Positions 1 through 8,525 of a stretch of 64,000 bases of DNA are shown here, piece after piece. Position 1 is the stretch's first letter. The number at the start of each line of letters is the position of its first letter. The DNA comes from Amycolatopsis pittospori (GTDB lineage Bacteria > Actinomycetota > Actinomycetes > Mycobacteriales > Pseudonocardiaceae): positions 1 through 64,000 of the forward strand of contig NZ_JACBXD010000006.1 in NCBI RefSeq assembly GCF_013870525.1, written 5' to 3'. Under the pieces are notes generated by a model that was not told the origin of the DNA, did no database searches, and worked only from the letters and a program-made list of their open reading frames with translations. A program made the position numbers and the translations under genes.

Positions 1-27
1 TTCCGTGCGGCAGGTCGCTCACGACCG

Positions 28-732
28 CTATTCCGCCTGCGGGTCCCAGGTCAACAATCGCACCTTGCTGACCGTCTGGACGTGCCGCCGCATCGCGCTC
101 GCCGCGGCCTTCGGGTCGCCTTTGCGGATGGCGTCGGCGATCTTGTGGTGCTGAATCAGTGACCGCGACGGCCGTCCGGGCTGGCGCAGTGACTCGGTGC
201 GGCTTTCCGCGATCTGCGCGTCTATCGAGCGCATGAACTCGGCGAGGAGGCTGTTGCTGGCGGCGGCGGTGATCGCTTCGTGGAACCGCCGGTCGCCTTC
301 GCCGCCGTTGCCGCCGTCTTCGATCTCGGTCGCCATGTACTCCAGCGCCGCGTCGATGGCGGCGATGTCCGCGTCGGAACGCCGCAGTGCGGCCAGTTCG
401 GCGAGTTTGGTCTCCATCGCCTCGCGGGCTTCGAGTACTTCGGGAAGGCGGCGCCGGCGGGCCACGAGTTCGTCGACCGGTTCGACGTCGAGGTGGTCGT
501 TGCGCAGGTAGGTGCCGCCGCCGTGGCGGGATTCGAGCAGGCCCTGCACCTCGAGGACGACGATCGCCTGCTTGATCGACGCGCGGCTGACCCCGAGCCG
601 TTCGGCGAGATCGCGTTCGCTCGGGAGCTTGTCGCCCGCGTGCAGGCCGGACTCCTCGACGTGCGCCTTGATCCGCTCGACGACCTGCTCGTAGAGCTTC
701 GCCCGGTTCAACCGGCTCAACGCCTCCGGCAC
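28..732 (-). CDS. GntR/FadR-family transcriptional regulator (probable MatR)
   Basis: Likely repressor of the adjacent malonate genes. The N-terminal winged helix (about residues 10-75 from the chosen start, with SERDLAERLGVSRASIKQAI) is followed by a helical FCD ligand-binding domain, as in the FadR subfamily. The frame is open upstream to 858, but I chose the GTG at 732 because a GAGGGGG ribosome-binding site precedes it and the upstream residues match no family. It is divergent from matC, and two near-identical palindromes lie in the shared upstream region. Known MatR proteins of rhizobia are GntR regulators of matABC; assignment here is by context. Confidence 0.85.
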   Translation of the reverse strand: MPEALSRLNRAKLYEQVVERIKAHVEESGLHAGDKLPSERDLAERLGVSRASIKQAIVVLEVQGLLESRHGGGTYLRNDHLDVEPVDELVARRRRLPEVLEAREAMETKLAELAALRRSDADIAAIDAALEYMATEIEDGGNGGEGDRRFHEAITAAASNSLLAEFMRSIDAQIAESRTESLRQPGRPSRSLIQHHKIADAIRKGDPKAAASAMRRHVQTVSKVRLLTWDPQAE

Positions 733-757
733 GGGTCCCCCTCGCTCGTCCTGGACA

Positions 758-772
758 AGTGGCTCAGCCAAT
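758..772. promoter_or_regulatory. Operator half-site pair 1 for the GntR regulator
   Basis: AGTGGCT-C-AGCCAAT is a palindrome with one mismatch. It is almost identical to the perfect copy at 814-828, 56 bases away centre to centre. The two flank a TTGACA hexamer at 787-792, so occupation would affect both divergent genes. Function is inferred from position and symmetry. Confidence 0.6.
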
Positions 773-813
773 TTACCACTTGTGGGTTGACAGGTGGTCG
801 CGGTCACAGGGAA

Positions 814-828
814 AGTGGCTGAGCCACT
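814..828. promoter_or_regulatory. Operator palindrome 2 for the GntR regulator
   Basis: AGTGGCT-G-AGCCACT is a perfect 15-base palindrome located 41 bases before the matC start. FadR-type regulators bind short palindromes of this kind, so it is a good candidate site for the divergently encoded GntR protein. Confidence 0.65.
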
Positions 829-869
829 AGCCCACTTAGCAAGGGCTCCCGCCGTCAAGGAGGACGGTC

Positions 870-2153
870 ATGTCCGCCCAGCTGATCTCGATCCTCGTCC
901 TCGTGGTGATCTTCGCCCTCGCCACGACCCGCTCGATCAACATGGGGGCGCTCGCCTTCGCCGGCGCGTTCCTCGTCGGCACCCTCGCCGGTGGCCTGGA
1001 CACCGACGGCATCTTCGCCGGTTTCCCCGGCGACATCTTCGTGGTGCTGGTGGGGGTCACCTACCTGTTCGCCATCGCCAGGTCCAACGGCACCACCGAC
1101 TGGCTGGTGGCCGCGGCCGTCCGGCTCGTCGGCGGCCGGATCGCGCTCATCCCGTGGGTGATGTTCGTGGTCACCGGCGCGCTGACCGCGATCGGCGCGG
1201 TCAGCCCGGCCGCCTGCGCCATCGTCGCGCCGATCGCCCTCGGGTTCGCGGCCCGCTACAAGATCAGCCCGCTGCTCATGGGCGCGATGGTGGTGCACGG
1301 CGCGCAGGGCGGCGGGTTCTCGCCGATCAGCGTGTACGGCTCGATCGTCAACGGGATCGTGGACCGCAACCACATCGCGGGGAACCCGCTCGTGCTGTTC
1401 CTCGCGAGCCTGTTCATGAACCTGGCCATCGCGGCGGTCCTGTTCGTCGTCCTCGGCGGGACCAAACTGCGGCGGCGTCAGCTCGTGACGGCCGGCGCAC
1501 CCACGAGCGACGAGGAGACGGACGAGGAACCGCTGCCACATGAACAGCGGATTCCCTTGGACGGTCCCAAGATCGCCACGCTCGCCGGGCTGGTGGCGCT
1601 CGTCGTCGGCACTCTGGTCTTCGATCTCGACCCGGGCCTGACCGCCATCACGGTGGCCGTCCTGCTGAGCGTCGTGTGGCCCAAGACCAGCCGTTCCGCC
1701 GTCGGTGAGATCACCTGGCCGACCGTGCTGCTGATCTGCGGTGTGCTCACCTACGTGGCCGTGCTCAAGGAAATCGGCACGATCGACTACGTGGGCAACG
1801 GTGTCAGCAACGTCGGGATCCCTTTGCTGGCCGCGCTTCTGCTCTGCTACATCGGCGGCATCGTCTCGGCCTTCGCGTCCTCGGTCGGGCTTATGGGCGC
1901 GCTCATCCCGCTCGCCGTGCCGTTCTTGGCGCTGGGCACGATCGGGCCGGTCGGCATGATCGCGGCCCTCGCGGTCTCGGCGACGATGGTGGACGTCAGC
2001 CCGTTCTCTACCAACGGCGCGCTCGTCCTCGCCAACGCGAAGGACGTCGACCGGGACAAGTTCTTCAAACAACTTCTCGTGTACGGGGCGCTCGTGGTGG
2101 CCGTGGTGCCGCTGATCGCCTGGCTCGTGTTCGTCGTGCCCGGATGGGGCTGA
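870..2153 (+). CDS. matC: MatC-type malonate/dicarboxylate carrier
   Basis: Inner-membrane transporter of 427 residues with about ten to twelve hydrophobic segments, of the MatC/SLC13-like permease family that imports malonate or related dicarboxylates. Two halves are separated by a charged loop near residues 205-240 (SDEETDEEP). Conserved turns such as GAVSPAACAIVAPI and SVGLMGALIPLA are typical of the family. The stop lies 11 bases before matB and a GAGGAGGAG site overlaps the stop, so the two are co-transcribed. Substrate malonate is inferred from the matB neighbour. Confidence 0.85.
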   Translation: MSAQLISILVLVVIFALATTRSINMGALAFAGAFLVGTLAGGLDTDGIFAGFPGDIFVVLVGVTYLFAIARSNGTTDWLVAAAVRLVGGRIALIPWVMFVVTGALTAIGAVSPAACAIVAPIALGFAARYKISPLLMGAMVVHGAQGGGFSPISVYGSIVNGIVDRNHIAGNPLVLFLASLFMNLAIAAVLFVVLGGTKLRRRQLVTAGAPTSDEETDEEPLPHEQRIPLDGPKIATLAGLVALVVGTLVFDLDPGLTAITVAVLLSVVWPKTSRSAVGEITWPTVLLICGVLTYVAVLKEIGTIDYVGNGVSNVGIPLLAALLLCYIGGIVSAFASSVGLMGALIPLAVPFLALGTIGPVGMIAALAVSATMVDVSPFSTNGALVLANAKDVDRDKFFKQLLVYGALVVAVVPLIAWLVFVVPGWG

Positions 2154-2164
2154 GGAGGAGATCC

Positions 2165-3601
2165 ATGACATCGCGTCTGCTGTCCGGCCTGGTCGCCGGG
2201 AACGACCGCGTCGCCCTGCGGTTCGGTGCCGACGTCCTGACCTACGGCGAACTCGCGTCCGTCGCGGGGGCGCTCGCCGCCGAGCTCGCGGGCCGTACGC
2301 GAGTGGCGGTGTGGGCGACGCCGACGATCCAGACCTGCGTCGCCGTCGTCGCCGCGCTGACCGCCGGTGTCCCGGTGGTGCCGGTCAACCCGAAGGCCGG
2401 ATCGCGCGAACTGGCGCATATCCTCGCCGACAGCGAGCCGGAAGGAGTGCTGGCCGCACCGGACGCCGCGTTGCCCGCGGAACTCGGGGCCCTGCCCCGG
2501 ATCGCGGTCGAACTGGACGCGCCGGGCACGCCGTGGCCGGGCGAGGAACCGGATCCGGAGACACCGGCCTTCGTCGTCTACACCTCCGGGACCACCGGCC
2601 CGCCGAAGGGCGTCGTGCTTCCGCGCCGCGCAGTGGCGTCGAGTCTTGACGCGCTCGCCGAGATCTGGGAGTGGACCGCCGACGACGTCCTCGTGCACGC
2701 CCTCCCGCTCTTCCACGTCCACGGCCTGATCCTCGGCGTCGTCGGGCCGCTGCGGCGCGGCGGTGCGCTGCATCATCTCGGGCGGTTCGCCAGTGAGGCC
2801 GCCGCGAAGGAACTCGCGGGGGAGGGCACGATGCTCTTCGGTGTCCCGACGATGTACCACCGGCTGGCGGCCGACTGCGAAGCCGATCCCGCGGTGGCCG
2901 CCGGTATCGGCGCGGCGAGGCTGCTGGTCTCCGGCTCCGCGGCGCTCCCGGCGGCCGACCACGAGCGGATCGCCGCCGCGACCGGGCAGCGGGTGGTCGA
3001 ACGCTATGGCATGACCGAGACGTTGATGAATTGCGGAGTGCGGGCGAACGGGGACCGTCGCCCAGGCGCCGTCGGTTTGCCGGTGCCGGGGGTCGAACTG
3101 CGCCTGGTCGACGACGCCGGTGTCCCGTTCGACGCCGTCGACGGCGAAACGGTCGGGGAGATCGAGGTGCGCGGGCCGAATCTGTTCACCGGGTACCTGA
3201 ACCGGCCGGACGCCACCGAAGCCGCACTGCACGACGGCTGGTTCCGCACCGGCGACATGGCGGTGCGCGACCCGGACGGCTACGTGCGGATCGTGGGCCG
3301 CCGTGCGACCGACCTGATCAAGAGCGGCGGCTACAAGATCGGCGCGGGGGAGATCGAGAACGCGCTCCTGGAACATCCGGGGGTGGCCGAGGCGGCCGTC
3401 ACCGGGGAACCGGACGACGACCTCGGCGAGCGGATCGTCGCGTGGGTCGTCCCCGCCGAACCCACGCCGACGGCCGACGAACTCGCCGACCACGTCGCGA
3501 AGCTGCTCTCGCCCCACAAGCGCCCGCGAGTGGTCCGCTACCTGGAAGCGTTGCCGCGCAACGAGATGGGCAAGGTCCTCAAGCGGGCACTCCATGTTTG
3601 A
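2165..3601 (+). CDS. matB: Malonyl-CoA synthetase MatB
   Basis: ANL-superfamily acyl-CoA synthetase of 478 residues. It would activate malonate (and often methylmalonate) with ATP and CoA, supplying malonyl-CoA extender units or feeding catabolism. Visible motifs are the P-loop YTSGTTGPPKG, the RYGMTET motif, TGDMAVRDPDGYVRIVGR and the C-terminal catalytic lysine in NEMGKVLKRAL. Overall text is very close to Streptomyces MatB. I placed the start at 2165, directly after a GAGGAGGAG site; a longer frame from 2144 would add seven unlikely residues and overlap matC. Its last 8 bases overlap the next gene. Confidence 0.93.
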   Translation: MTSRLLSGLVAGNDRVALRFGADVLTYGELASVAGALAAELAGRTRVAVWATPTIQTCVAVVAALTAGVPVVPVNPKAGSRELAHILADSEPEGVLAAPDAALPAELGALPRIAVELDAPGTPWPGEEPDPETPAFVVYTSGTTGPPKGVVLPRRAVASSLDALAEIWEWTADDVLVHALPLFHVHGLILGVVGPLRRGGALHHLGRFASEAAAKELAGEGTMLFGVPTMYHRLAADCEADPAVAAGIGAARLLVSGSAALPAADHERIAAATGQRVVERYGMTETLMNCGVRANGDRRPGAVGLPVPGVELRLVDDAGVPFDAVDGETVGEIEVRGPNLFTGYLNRPDATEAALHDGWFRTGDMAVRDPDGYVRIVGRRATDLIKSGGYKIGAGEIENALLEHPGVAEAAVTGEPDDDLGERIVAWVVPAEPTPTADELADHVAKLLSPHKRPRVVRYLEALPRNEMGKVLKRALHV

Positions 3602-4889
3602 CGGCTTCGTCGAGTTCACCGTGGACGGACCTTCGCCCGAACCGGGCGGACCGCTGGGCTGGGACGGCTACGACGCCTCCTTGGCGCGTGCCGGGGAACG
3701 CACGGGTACGGCCGAATCCGTCGTCTGCGGACGCGCGAAGATCGGGGGCCACGAGATCGTGGTGATCCGCTTCGAGTTCGGGTTCCTCGGCGGCTCGGTC
3801 GGGACCGGGACCGGCGCCCGGATCGAGCAGGCGCTCGACCGTGCCCGCTCACTCGGCCTTCCCGTCGTGTCCCTGCTTTCCACGGGTGGCACGCGGATGC
3901 AGGAAGGAGTCCCGGCGCTGCGGCAACTGCAGCGCGTCGCGCGAGGACTGGTGCGGCTGCGCGAGGCGGGACTTCCGCACCTCACCGTCGCGCGGCATCC
4001 GACCACCGGCGGGGTGTGGGCCTCCCTCGGAGCCGACGCCGACGTCGTCCTCGGGGTGCCGGGCGCGCAGGTCGGGTTCGCGGGCCGTCGCGTGCGGCCG
4101 GAGCGGTTCGCGGACGATCCCGCGTATACGGCGGAAAGCCAGTACGCGGCCGGGTACATCGACGAACTGGTGGCGGAGGACGCGCTCGCCGACCGGCTGG
4201 AGGCCTGGCTCGGCCTTCTGACCGGCGGCGCGAAACAGCCGGCGGACGTGCCCCGGGCGCTCGGCGCGCTCGAACCGGCACCGGACGGCTGGCAGGCCGT
4301 TCTCCGAACCCGGTCGCCCGACCGGCCGCGTGCCGACGCCTATCTCGACGACTATTTCGACACCTACGGCTTTATCCGTGGCGGCGCCGAAGACGGGGTT
4401 CTCTGCGGGATCGGCGCTCGCGGCGGCCGGTCGATCGCGTTCGCGGCGCAGACGGGCACGGCGACCAAGCCCGCCGGGTTCCGTACGGCGACCCGGCTGA
4501 TCCGGTTCGCCGACCGGCTGGGCCTGCCGGTACTGACTCTCGTCGACACCCCGGGCGCGGACGCGAGCCCAGGCGCGGAGACAGCGGGAGCCGGGAACGC
4601 GATCGCCGAACTCTTCGGCGCCGTCGCCGCCGCGGGAGTGCCGATCACGACCTTGGTCGTCGGCGAAGGAGGCTCGGGCGGAGCGCTCGCCTTCTGTTCG
4701 GCGGACCGGATCTGGCTCACCCCGGACGCCTGCTTCTCCGTCATCGCGCCGGAACTGGCGGCCGGGATCCTCAAGCGTGGCAAGGAAGAAGTGCCCGCCC
4801 TCGCAGGCGATCTGAAACTTCGTCCCGAAGATCTGCTCGCCCTCGGTGTCATCGACGGCATCGTGGGATCCGAACCGGTTCGTTCGTGA
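3594..4889 (+). CDS. Fused carboxyltransferase (AccD-like plus AccA-like halves)
   Basis: A 431-residue protein with two crotonase-fold carboxyltransferase halves: the N half (about 20-215) contains STGGTRMQEG, and the C half (about 235-425) contains LVDTPGADASPGAE and GEGGSGGALAF. No zinc-finger of the AccD type is visible. Such proteins transfer CO2 between biotin and acyl-CoA, or act in malonate decarboxylase as MdcD/MdcE. It overlaps matB by 8 bases, so it belongs to the malonate operon. No classical malonyl-CoA decarboxylase (MatA) is present, and this protein may take part in malonyl-CoA breakdown instead; no biotin carrier is encoded here. Function is inferred. Confidence 0.75.
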   Translation: MFDGFVEFTVDGPSPEPGGPLGWDGYDASLARAGERTGTAESVVCGRAKIGGHEIVVIRFEFGFLGGSVGTGTGARIEQALDRARSLGLPVVSLLSTGGTRMQEGVPALRQLQRVARGLVRLREAGLPHLTVARHPTTGGVWASLGADADVVLGVPGAQVGFAGRRVRPERFADDPAYTAESQYAAGYIDELVAEDALADRLEAWLGLLTGGAKQPADVPRALGALEPAPDGWQAVLRTRSPDRPRADAYLDDYFDTYGFIRGGAEDGVLCGIGARGGRSIAFAAQTGTATKPAGFRTATRLIRFADRLGLPVLTLVDTPGADASPGAETAGAGNAIAELFGAVAAAGVPITTLVVGEGGSGGALAFCSADRIWLTPDACFSVIAPELAAGILKRGKEEVPALAGDLKLRPEDLLALGVIDGIVGSEPVRS

Positions 4890-4906
4890 GAAAAGGGGAG
4901 TTCGCC

Positions 4907-5725
4907 ATGCTCAAGCGAATGGCGGTCGCGGTGGCCGCCGCGGTCACGCTCGTCGTCCTCGCCACACCCGCCCAGGCCGAAGGCGCCGCCCGATACGTCG
5001 CCATGGGCAGCTCCTTCGCCGCAGGTCCCGGAATCCCGCCTCTGCGAGCCGGAACGCCGGCCGCGTGCGGACGCTCGATGAAGAACTACGCGAGCCTCGT
5101 CGCCGAGAAGCGCGGGCTCGTTCTCACCGACGTCACCTGCAGTGGCGCCACCACCGCGAACATCCTCGCCACCGGGCAGGCGGGACAGCCGCCGCAGATC
5201 GAGGCCGTCACCCCGGACACCCGGCTCGTCACGGTCACCATCGGCGGCAACGACGTCGGCTACGTCGGCAGTCTCTTCACCTATTCCTGCCAGAACAGTG
5301 GCGGCACGAACTGTGGCCAGGTGGACCAGACCGGGATCCGGACGGCGCTCGGCACGGTGCACGAAAAGATCGGGGCCGTCATCGCGGCGGTGCACCAGCG
5401 CGCACCGCGGGCGCGAGTGCTGGTCGTCGACTACCTGACGATCGTGCCGCGCGGCGCGTCGGCCTGTGAGGGCGTCCCGCTCACCTCGGAGCAGCTGGCC
5501 TTCGAACGCGAGATCGCCGACAAGCTCGCGGCGGCGACCAGGCGTGCCGCTCGGAGCGAACGCGCGACCCTGGTCCCCGCGGCGGCGGTGAGCGCGAACC
5601 ACGATGGCTGCGCGGCGGCTCCCTGGATGGAGCGCTACGTGACGGCGGCCGGTCGCGTCCCGTACCACCCCAACGAGGCCGGGATGGCGGCCGTGGCGAA
5701 CCTCGTCACCGCACGGATTCCTTAG
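4907..5725 (+). CDS. Secreted SGNH/GDSL hydrolase
   Basis: A 272-residue extracellular esterase/lipase. A signal peptide (about 24 residues, ending ATPAQA) precedes the SGNH core: block I is MGSSFAAGPG with the nucleophile serine, block III is GGNDVGY and the C-terminal block is YHPNEAGM with the catalytic histidine. Cysteine pairs typical of Streptomyces SGNH lipases are visible (CGRSMKNY, DVTCSGA, YSCQN). The ATG at 4907 follows AAAAGGGGAG. It lies 17 bases after the carboxyltransferase and may be read with that operon. Its 3' end overlaps the convergent regulator by 20 bases. Confidence 0.88.
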   Translation: MLKRMAVAVAAAVTLVVLATPAQAEGAARYVAMGSSFAAGPGIPPLRAGTPAACGRSMKNYASLVAEKRGLVLTDVTCSGATTANILATGQAGQPPQIEAVTPDTRLVTVTIGGNDVGYVGSLFTYSCQNSGGTNCGQVDQTGIRTALGTVHEKIGAVIAAVHQRAPRARVLVVDYLTIVPRGASACEGVPLTSEQLAFEREIADKLAAATRRAARSERATLVPAAAVSANHDGCAAAPWMERYVTAAGRVPYHPNEAGMAAVANLVTARIP

Positions 5726-6677
5726 CCTGGGCGCGGAATGTCCGGCGGTAGCTGTCCGGTGGCACGCCGACGGTGCGGTTGAAGTGGCGGCGAAGTGTCG
5801 CGGCGGTCCCCATCCCGGTGGCCTCCGCGATCGCGTCGACGCTGTCGTCGGTCCGCTCCAGCAGTTCCTGCGCGCGGCGGATCCGCTGGTTCAGCAGCCA
5901 GCGCAGCGGGGTGGTGCCCGTCGACGTCCGGAAATGCCGCGCCAGGTTGCGTGAGCTCATCTTCGCCTGGCGTGCGAGGTCTTCGACGGTCAGCGGCCGG
6001 TCCAGCCGTTCGGTCACCCAGGGCAGCAGCCCGCCGAGCGGATGGTCGTCCTGGTCCGGGACCGGGGTGGTGACGAACTGGGCCTGGCCGCCCGCGCGGT
6101 GCGGTGGGACGACCAGACGCCGGGCGACGGTGTTCGCGACCGCCGAACCGTGGTCGGAGCGGACCAGGTGCAGGCACAGATCCATCGCGGCGGCCTTGCC
6201 CGCGGAGGTGAGCACGCTGCCGTTGTCGACGTAGAGGACGTCGGGGTCGACCTCCACCAGCGGATAACGGGCGGCCAGGACCTCGGTATGCGCCCAATGC
6301 GTCGTCGCGCGGCGGCCGTCCAGGAGACCGGCGGCCGCCAGTACGAACGCGCCGGTGCAGAGGGACGCCACCCGGGCACCCGCCTCGTGCGCGACCCGGA
6401 CGGCCTCGACGAGGTCGGTGGGCGGATCGACGTCGACGTCCGCCCAGCCGGGGACGATCACCGTGTCCGCCCGGGCCAGGTGGTCGAGACCGTGCTCGGG
6501 TTCGAGGTCGAACCTGCCGACCCGCACCGTGGCCGAACCGCAGACGGCGAGGTCGTACCAAGGCCCGTAGCCGGGCAGGCCCGTGCCGAAGACCTCGGAG
6601 GCGATGGCCAGCTCGAAATGCAGCATCCCGTCCGTGGCGGCGAGGGCGACAGTGCTCATGTCCGAAAGTGTACGCAT
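5706..6677 (-). CDS. GlxA-family AraC-type regulator
   Basis: A transcription factor of about 323 residues with an N-terminal DJ-1/PfpI-like domain (about 1-170, including the ASLCTGAFVLAAAGLLDGR elbow) and a C-terminal AraC HTH domain (about 215-315, with the second helix-turn-helix around AIAEATGMGTAATLRRHFNR). Family members sense small metabolites and activate nearby catabolic genes. Start is either ATG 6677 or ATG 6659; neither has a strong ribosome-binding site. It is divergent from the saccharopine-dehydrogenase-like gene, a possible target. Confidence 0.85.
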   Translation of the reverse strand: MRTLSDMSTVALAATDGMLHFELAIASEVFGTGLPGYGPWYDLAVCGSATVRVGRFDLEPEHGLDHLARADTVIVPGWADVDVDPPTDLVEAVRVAHEAGARVASLCTGAFVLAAAGLLDGRRATTHWAHTEVLAARYPLVEVDPDVLYVDNGSVLTSAGKAAAMDLCLHLVRSDHGSAVANTVARRLVVPPHRAGGQAQFVTTPVPDQDDHPLGGLLPWVTERLDRPLTVEDLARQAKMSSRNLARHFRTSTGTTPLRWLLNQRIRRAQELLERTDDSVDAIAEATGMGTAATLRRHFNRTVGVPPDSYRRTFRAQAKESVR

Positions 6678-6758
6678 GATGGCGTTCCGGACACTGTCGG
6701 TCGCGGGATCCCGTCGGCAGGATGGTCCACAGTGGATCAGCCGAGGGTTGGAGAACCG

Positions 6759-7775
6759 ATGGGTACGGGGTACAAGGTCGCGGTGTTCGGTGCGTACGGG
6801 CACACCGGCCGGTTCGTGGTGGCGGAACTGCGTTCGCGTGGTTTCGAGGTGCTCGCGCTGGGGCGGGACGAGACGAGACTGCGCGACCTCGCCGGGCCGG
6901 GGATCGAGGTCCGGCAGGCCGCGATCAGCGTCGTGGCCTCGCTCGACGGCGCGCTGGAAGGCGCCGACGCGGTCATCAACGCCGCGGGACCGTTCGCGGA
7001 CACCGGCGCTCCGGTGATCGAGGCCGCGCTGAGGGCGGGGATCCCGTACTTGGACGTGGCCGCCGAGATCGAAGCGAACGTCGACACCTTCGCGCACTTC
7101 GCAGACCGTGCCGCGGGTGCGACCGTGATCCCGGCGATGGCCTTCTTCGGCGGGCTCGGCGATCTGCTGGTCACCGATGCGATGGGGGACTGGACGTCGG
7201 CCGACGAGGCGCATGTCGCCTACGCGCTGAGCAACTGGCATCCGACGCCCGGGACCCGCGCCGCCGGCAAGGTTTCACGGGAACGGCGGAACGGGCAGCG
7301 GCTCCGCTTCAGCGGCGGACGGCTGGAACACCGTGACGACGCTCTGCCGTCGCTCGACTGGGACTTCCCCGCACCGCTGGGAAAGCGGGCGGTGCTCGGC
7401 GAGTTCACCATGGCCGACGTCGTCACCGTCCCGAGTCACCTGGCCATTCCCGAGGTGGTCACCTACATGACCGCCGACGCCGCGAAGGACGTCGTCGCCC
7501 CCGACACACCGACGCCCGCCGCAGCGGATGAGAGCGGCCGGTCCGCGCAGACCTTCGTGGTCGACGTCGTCGTACGTCGCGGTGCGGAGGAGCGGCGGAT
7601 CGTCGCGAGGGGACAGGACATCTACGCGGTCACGGCTCCGCTCGTGGTGGAGGCGGTGGAGCGGGTGCTCGACGGCCGGGTGAAGGCGAGTGGTGTGGTT
7701 TCCGCCGGGGAGGCGTTCGACGCGGCCGACTTCCTGGCCGCTCTCGCACCGCACGTCACCGTCGAGAGGCCGTGA
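6759..7775 (+). CDS. Saccharopine-dehydrogenase-like NAD(P)-binding protein
   Basis: A 338-residue protein with an N-terminal Rossmann motif (VAVFGAYGHTGRFV) and the layout of the saccharopine dehydrogenase/trans-acting enoyl reductase family. The closest-looking members are uncharacterised oxidoreductases, so the substrate is unknown. The ATG at 6759 follows GGTTGGAG. It is divergent from the GlxA-type regulator. Its last 154 bases overlap, in antisense, the reading frame of the VanY-like gene. Confidence 0.8.
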   Translation: MGTGYKVAVFGAYGHTGRFVVAELRSRGFEVLALGRDETRLRDLAGPGIEVRQAAISVVASLDGALEGADAVINAAGPFADTGAPVIEAALRAGIPYLDVAAEIEANVDTFAHFADRAAGATVIPAMAFFGGLGDLLVTDAMGDWTSADEAHVAYALSNWHPTPGTRAAGKVSRERRNGQRLRFSGGRLEHRDDALPSLDWDFPAPLGKRAVLGEFTMADVVTVPSHLAIPEVVTYMTADAAKDVVAPDTPTPAAADESGRSAQTFVVDVVVRRGAEERRIVARGQDIYAVTAPLVVEAVERVLDGRVKASGVVSAGEAFDAADFLAALAPHVTVERP

Positions 7776-8329
7776 AAGAACGCATTCAGAGGACTAATTG
7801 CGCGGGCAGTGCCGGTCACCAGCCAGCCGGGATGCGGCAACCGCGCCGGCGGAGTCTCGCCGGGCCGGTACTCGAAATGCCACCATTCGTTGTCATAGGT
7901 CCGGTACAGCGCGAAGCGGGACCCGTTGTCCTCGAGCCACTGGGCGCCTTCGCGTGGCCGGATGTCCAGCGCGATACCTCTGACGTGCACCGAGTCCTTC
8001 GCCGGGAGGACTCGTCGCCGCGCGGCCTGTTCGGAACCGGTCTTGGCTACTTCGGCGAGGAAGAGCCGGTGCTGCTCGGCGGCATCGCGATGGCCCGAGG
8101 TGAGACCGATCAGCGTGCGGTGCCGCCAGAACGCCTCGGTCCTGGCCGCGGTGAACGCGGCGAGGGTCCCGGCGGAGAGTCCGGAGAGGTCCTCGGCCGG
8201 GAAGCGCAGCGACAGCGCCCAGCCACAGGCGAGCCGCCGGGCACGGCCGGGGGAGCGCAGCCACGCCGGGATCAGCAGCAGGATCGCGAGGAAGCGGGTG
8301 ACCAGCGCGAAAACCCGTTGTTCGTTCAT
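7622..8329 (-). CDS. VanY-type D-alanyl-D-alanine carboxypeptidase (M15)
   Basis: Predicted membrane-anchored peptidoglycan carboxypeptidase. A hydrophobic segment near residues 8-20 is followed by the zinc site: SVHVRGIALD matches SxHxxGxAxD, and EWWHFEY supplies the last histidine and the catalytic glutamate. The recognised domain ends near 7790. The remaining roughly 50 residues are a Ser/Thr/Ala-rich tail read antisense to the previous gene. Both other frames meet a stop within 15 bases of the domain end, so the natural stop may have been lost by a small indel. It is divergent from a two-component system. Confidence 0.8.
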   Translation of the reverse strand: MNEQRVFALVTRFLAILLLIPAWLRSPGRARRLACGWALSLRFPAEDLSGLSAGTLAAFTAARTEAFWRHRTLIGLTSGHRDAAEQHRLFLAEVAKTGSEQAARRRVLPAKDSVHVRGIALDIRPREGAQWLEDNGSRFALYRTYDNEWWHFEYRPGETPPARLPHPGWLVTGTARAISPLNAFFHGLSTVTCGARAARKSAASNASPAETTPLAFTRPSSTRSTASTTSGAVTA

Positions 8330-8525
8330 GGCTTCCACGGTCGACGACGCTTGTCCCGCCCCGATCCCGGCGATGTGCGCGGACGCCGACGGAAATGTCA
8401 CCGTTCCGCACGGACCACGCTGTGACAGAACGAAGACATCACGCGGACGCTCCGCGGAACCCGGGCGGGCATCCTGACGTGTCATGGACGAGCGGATTCC
8501 GTCCGGCGCTGCGATAGTCGTCGGC

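Noticed and set aside
787..792. TTGACA as the -35 of the matC promoter
   Set aside because: No matching -10 hexamer is found 16-19 bases downstream, so the promoter was not annotated; only the operators are supported.
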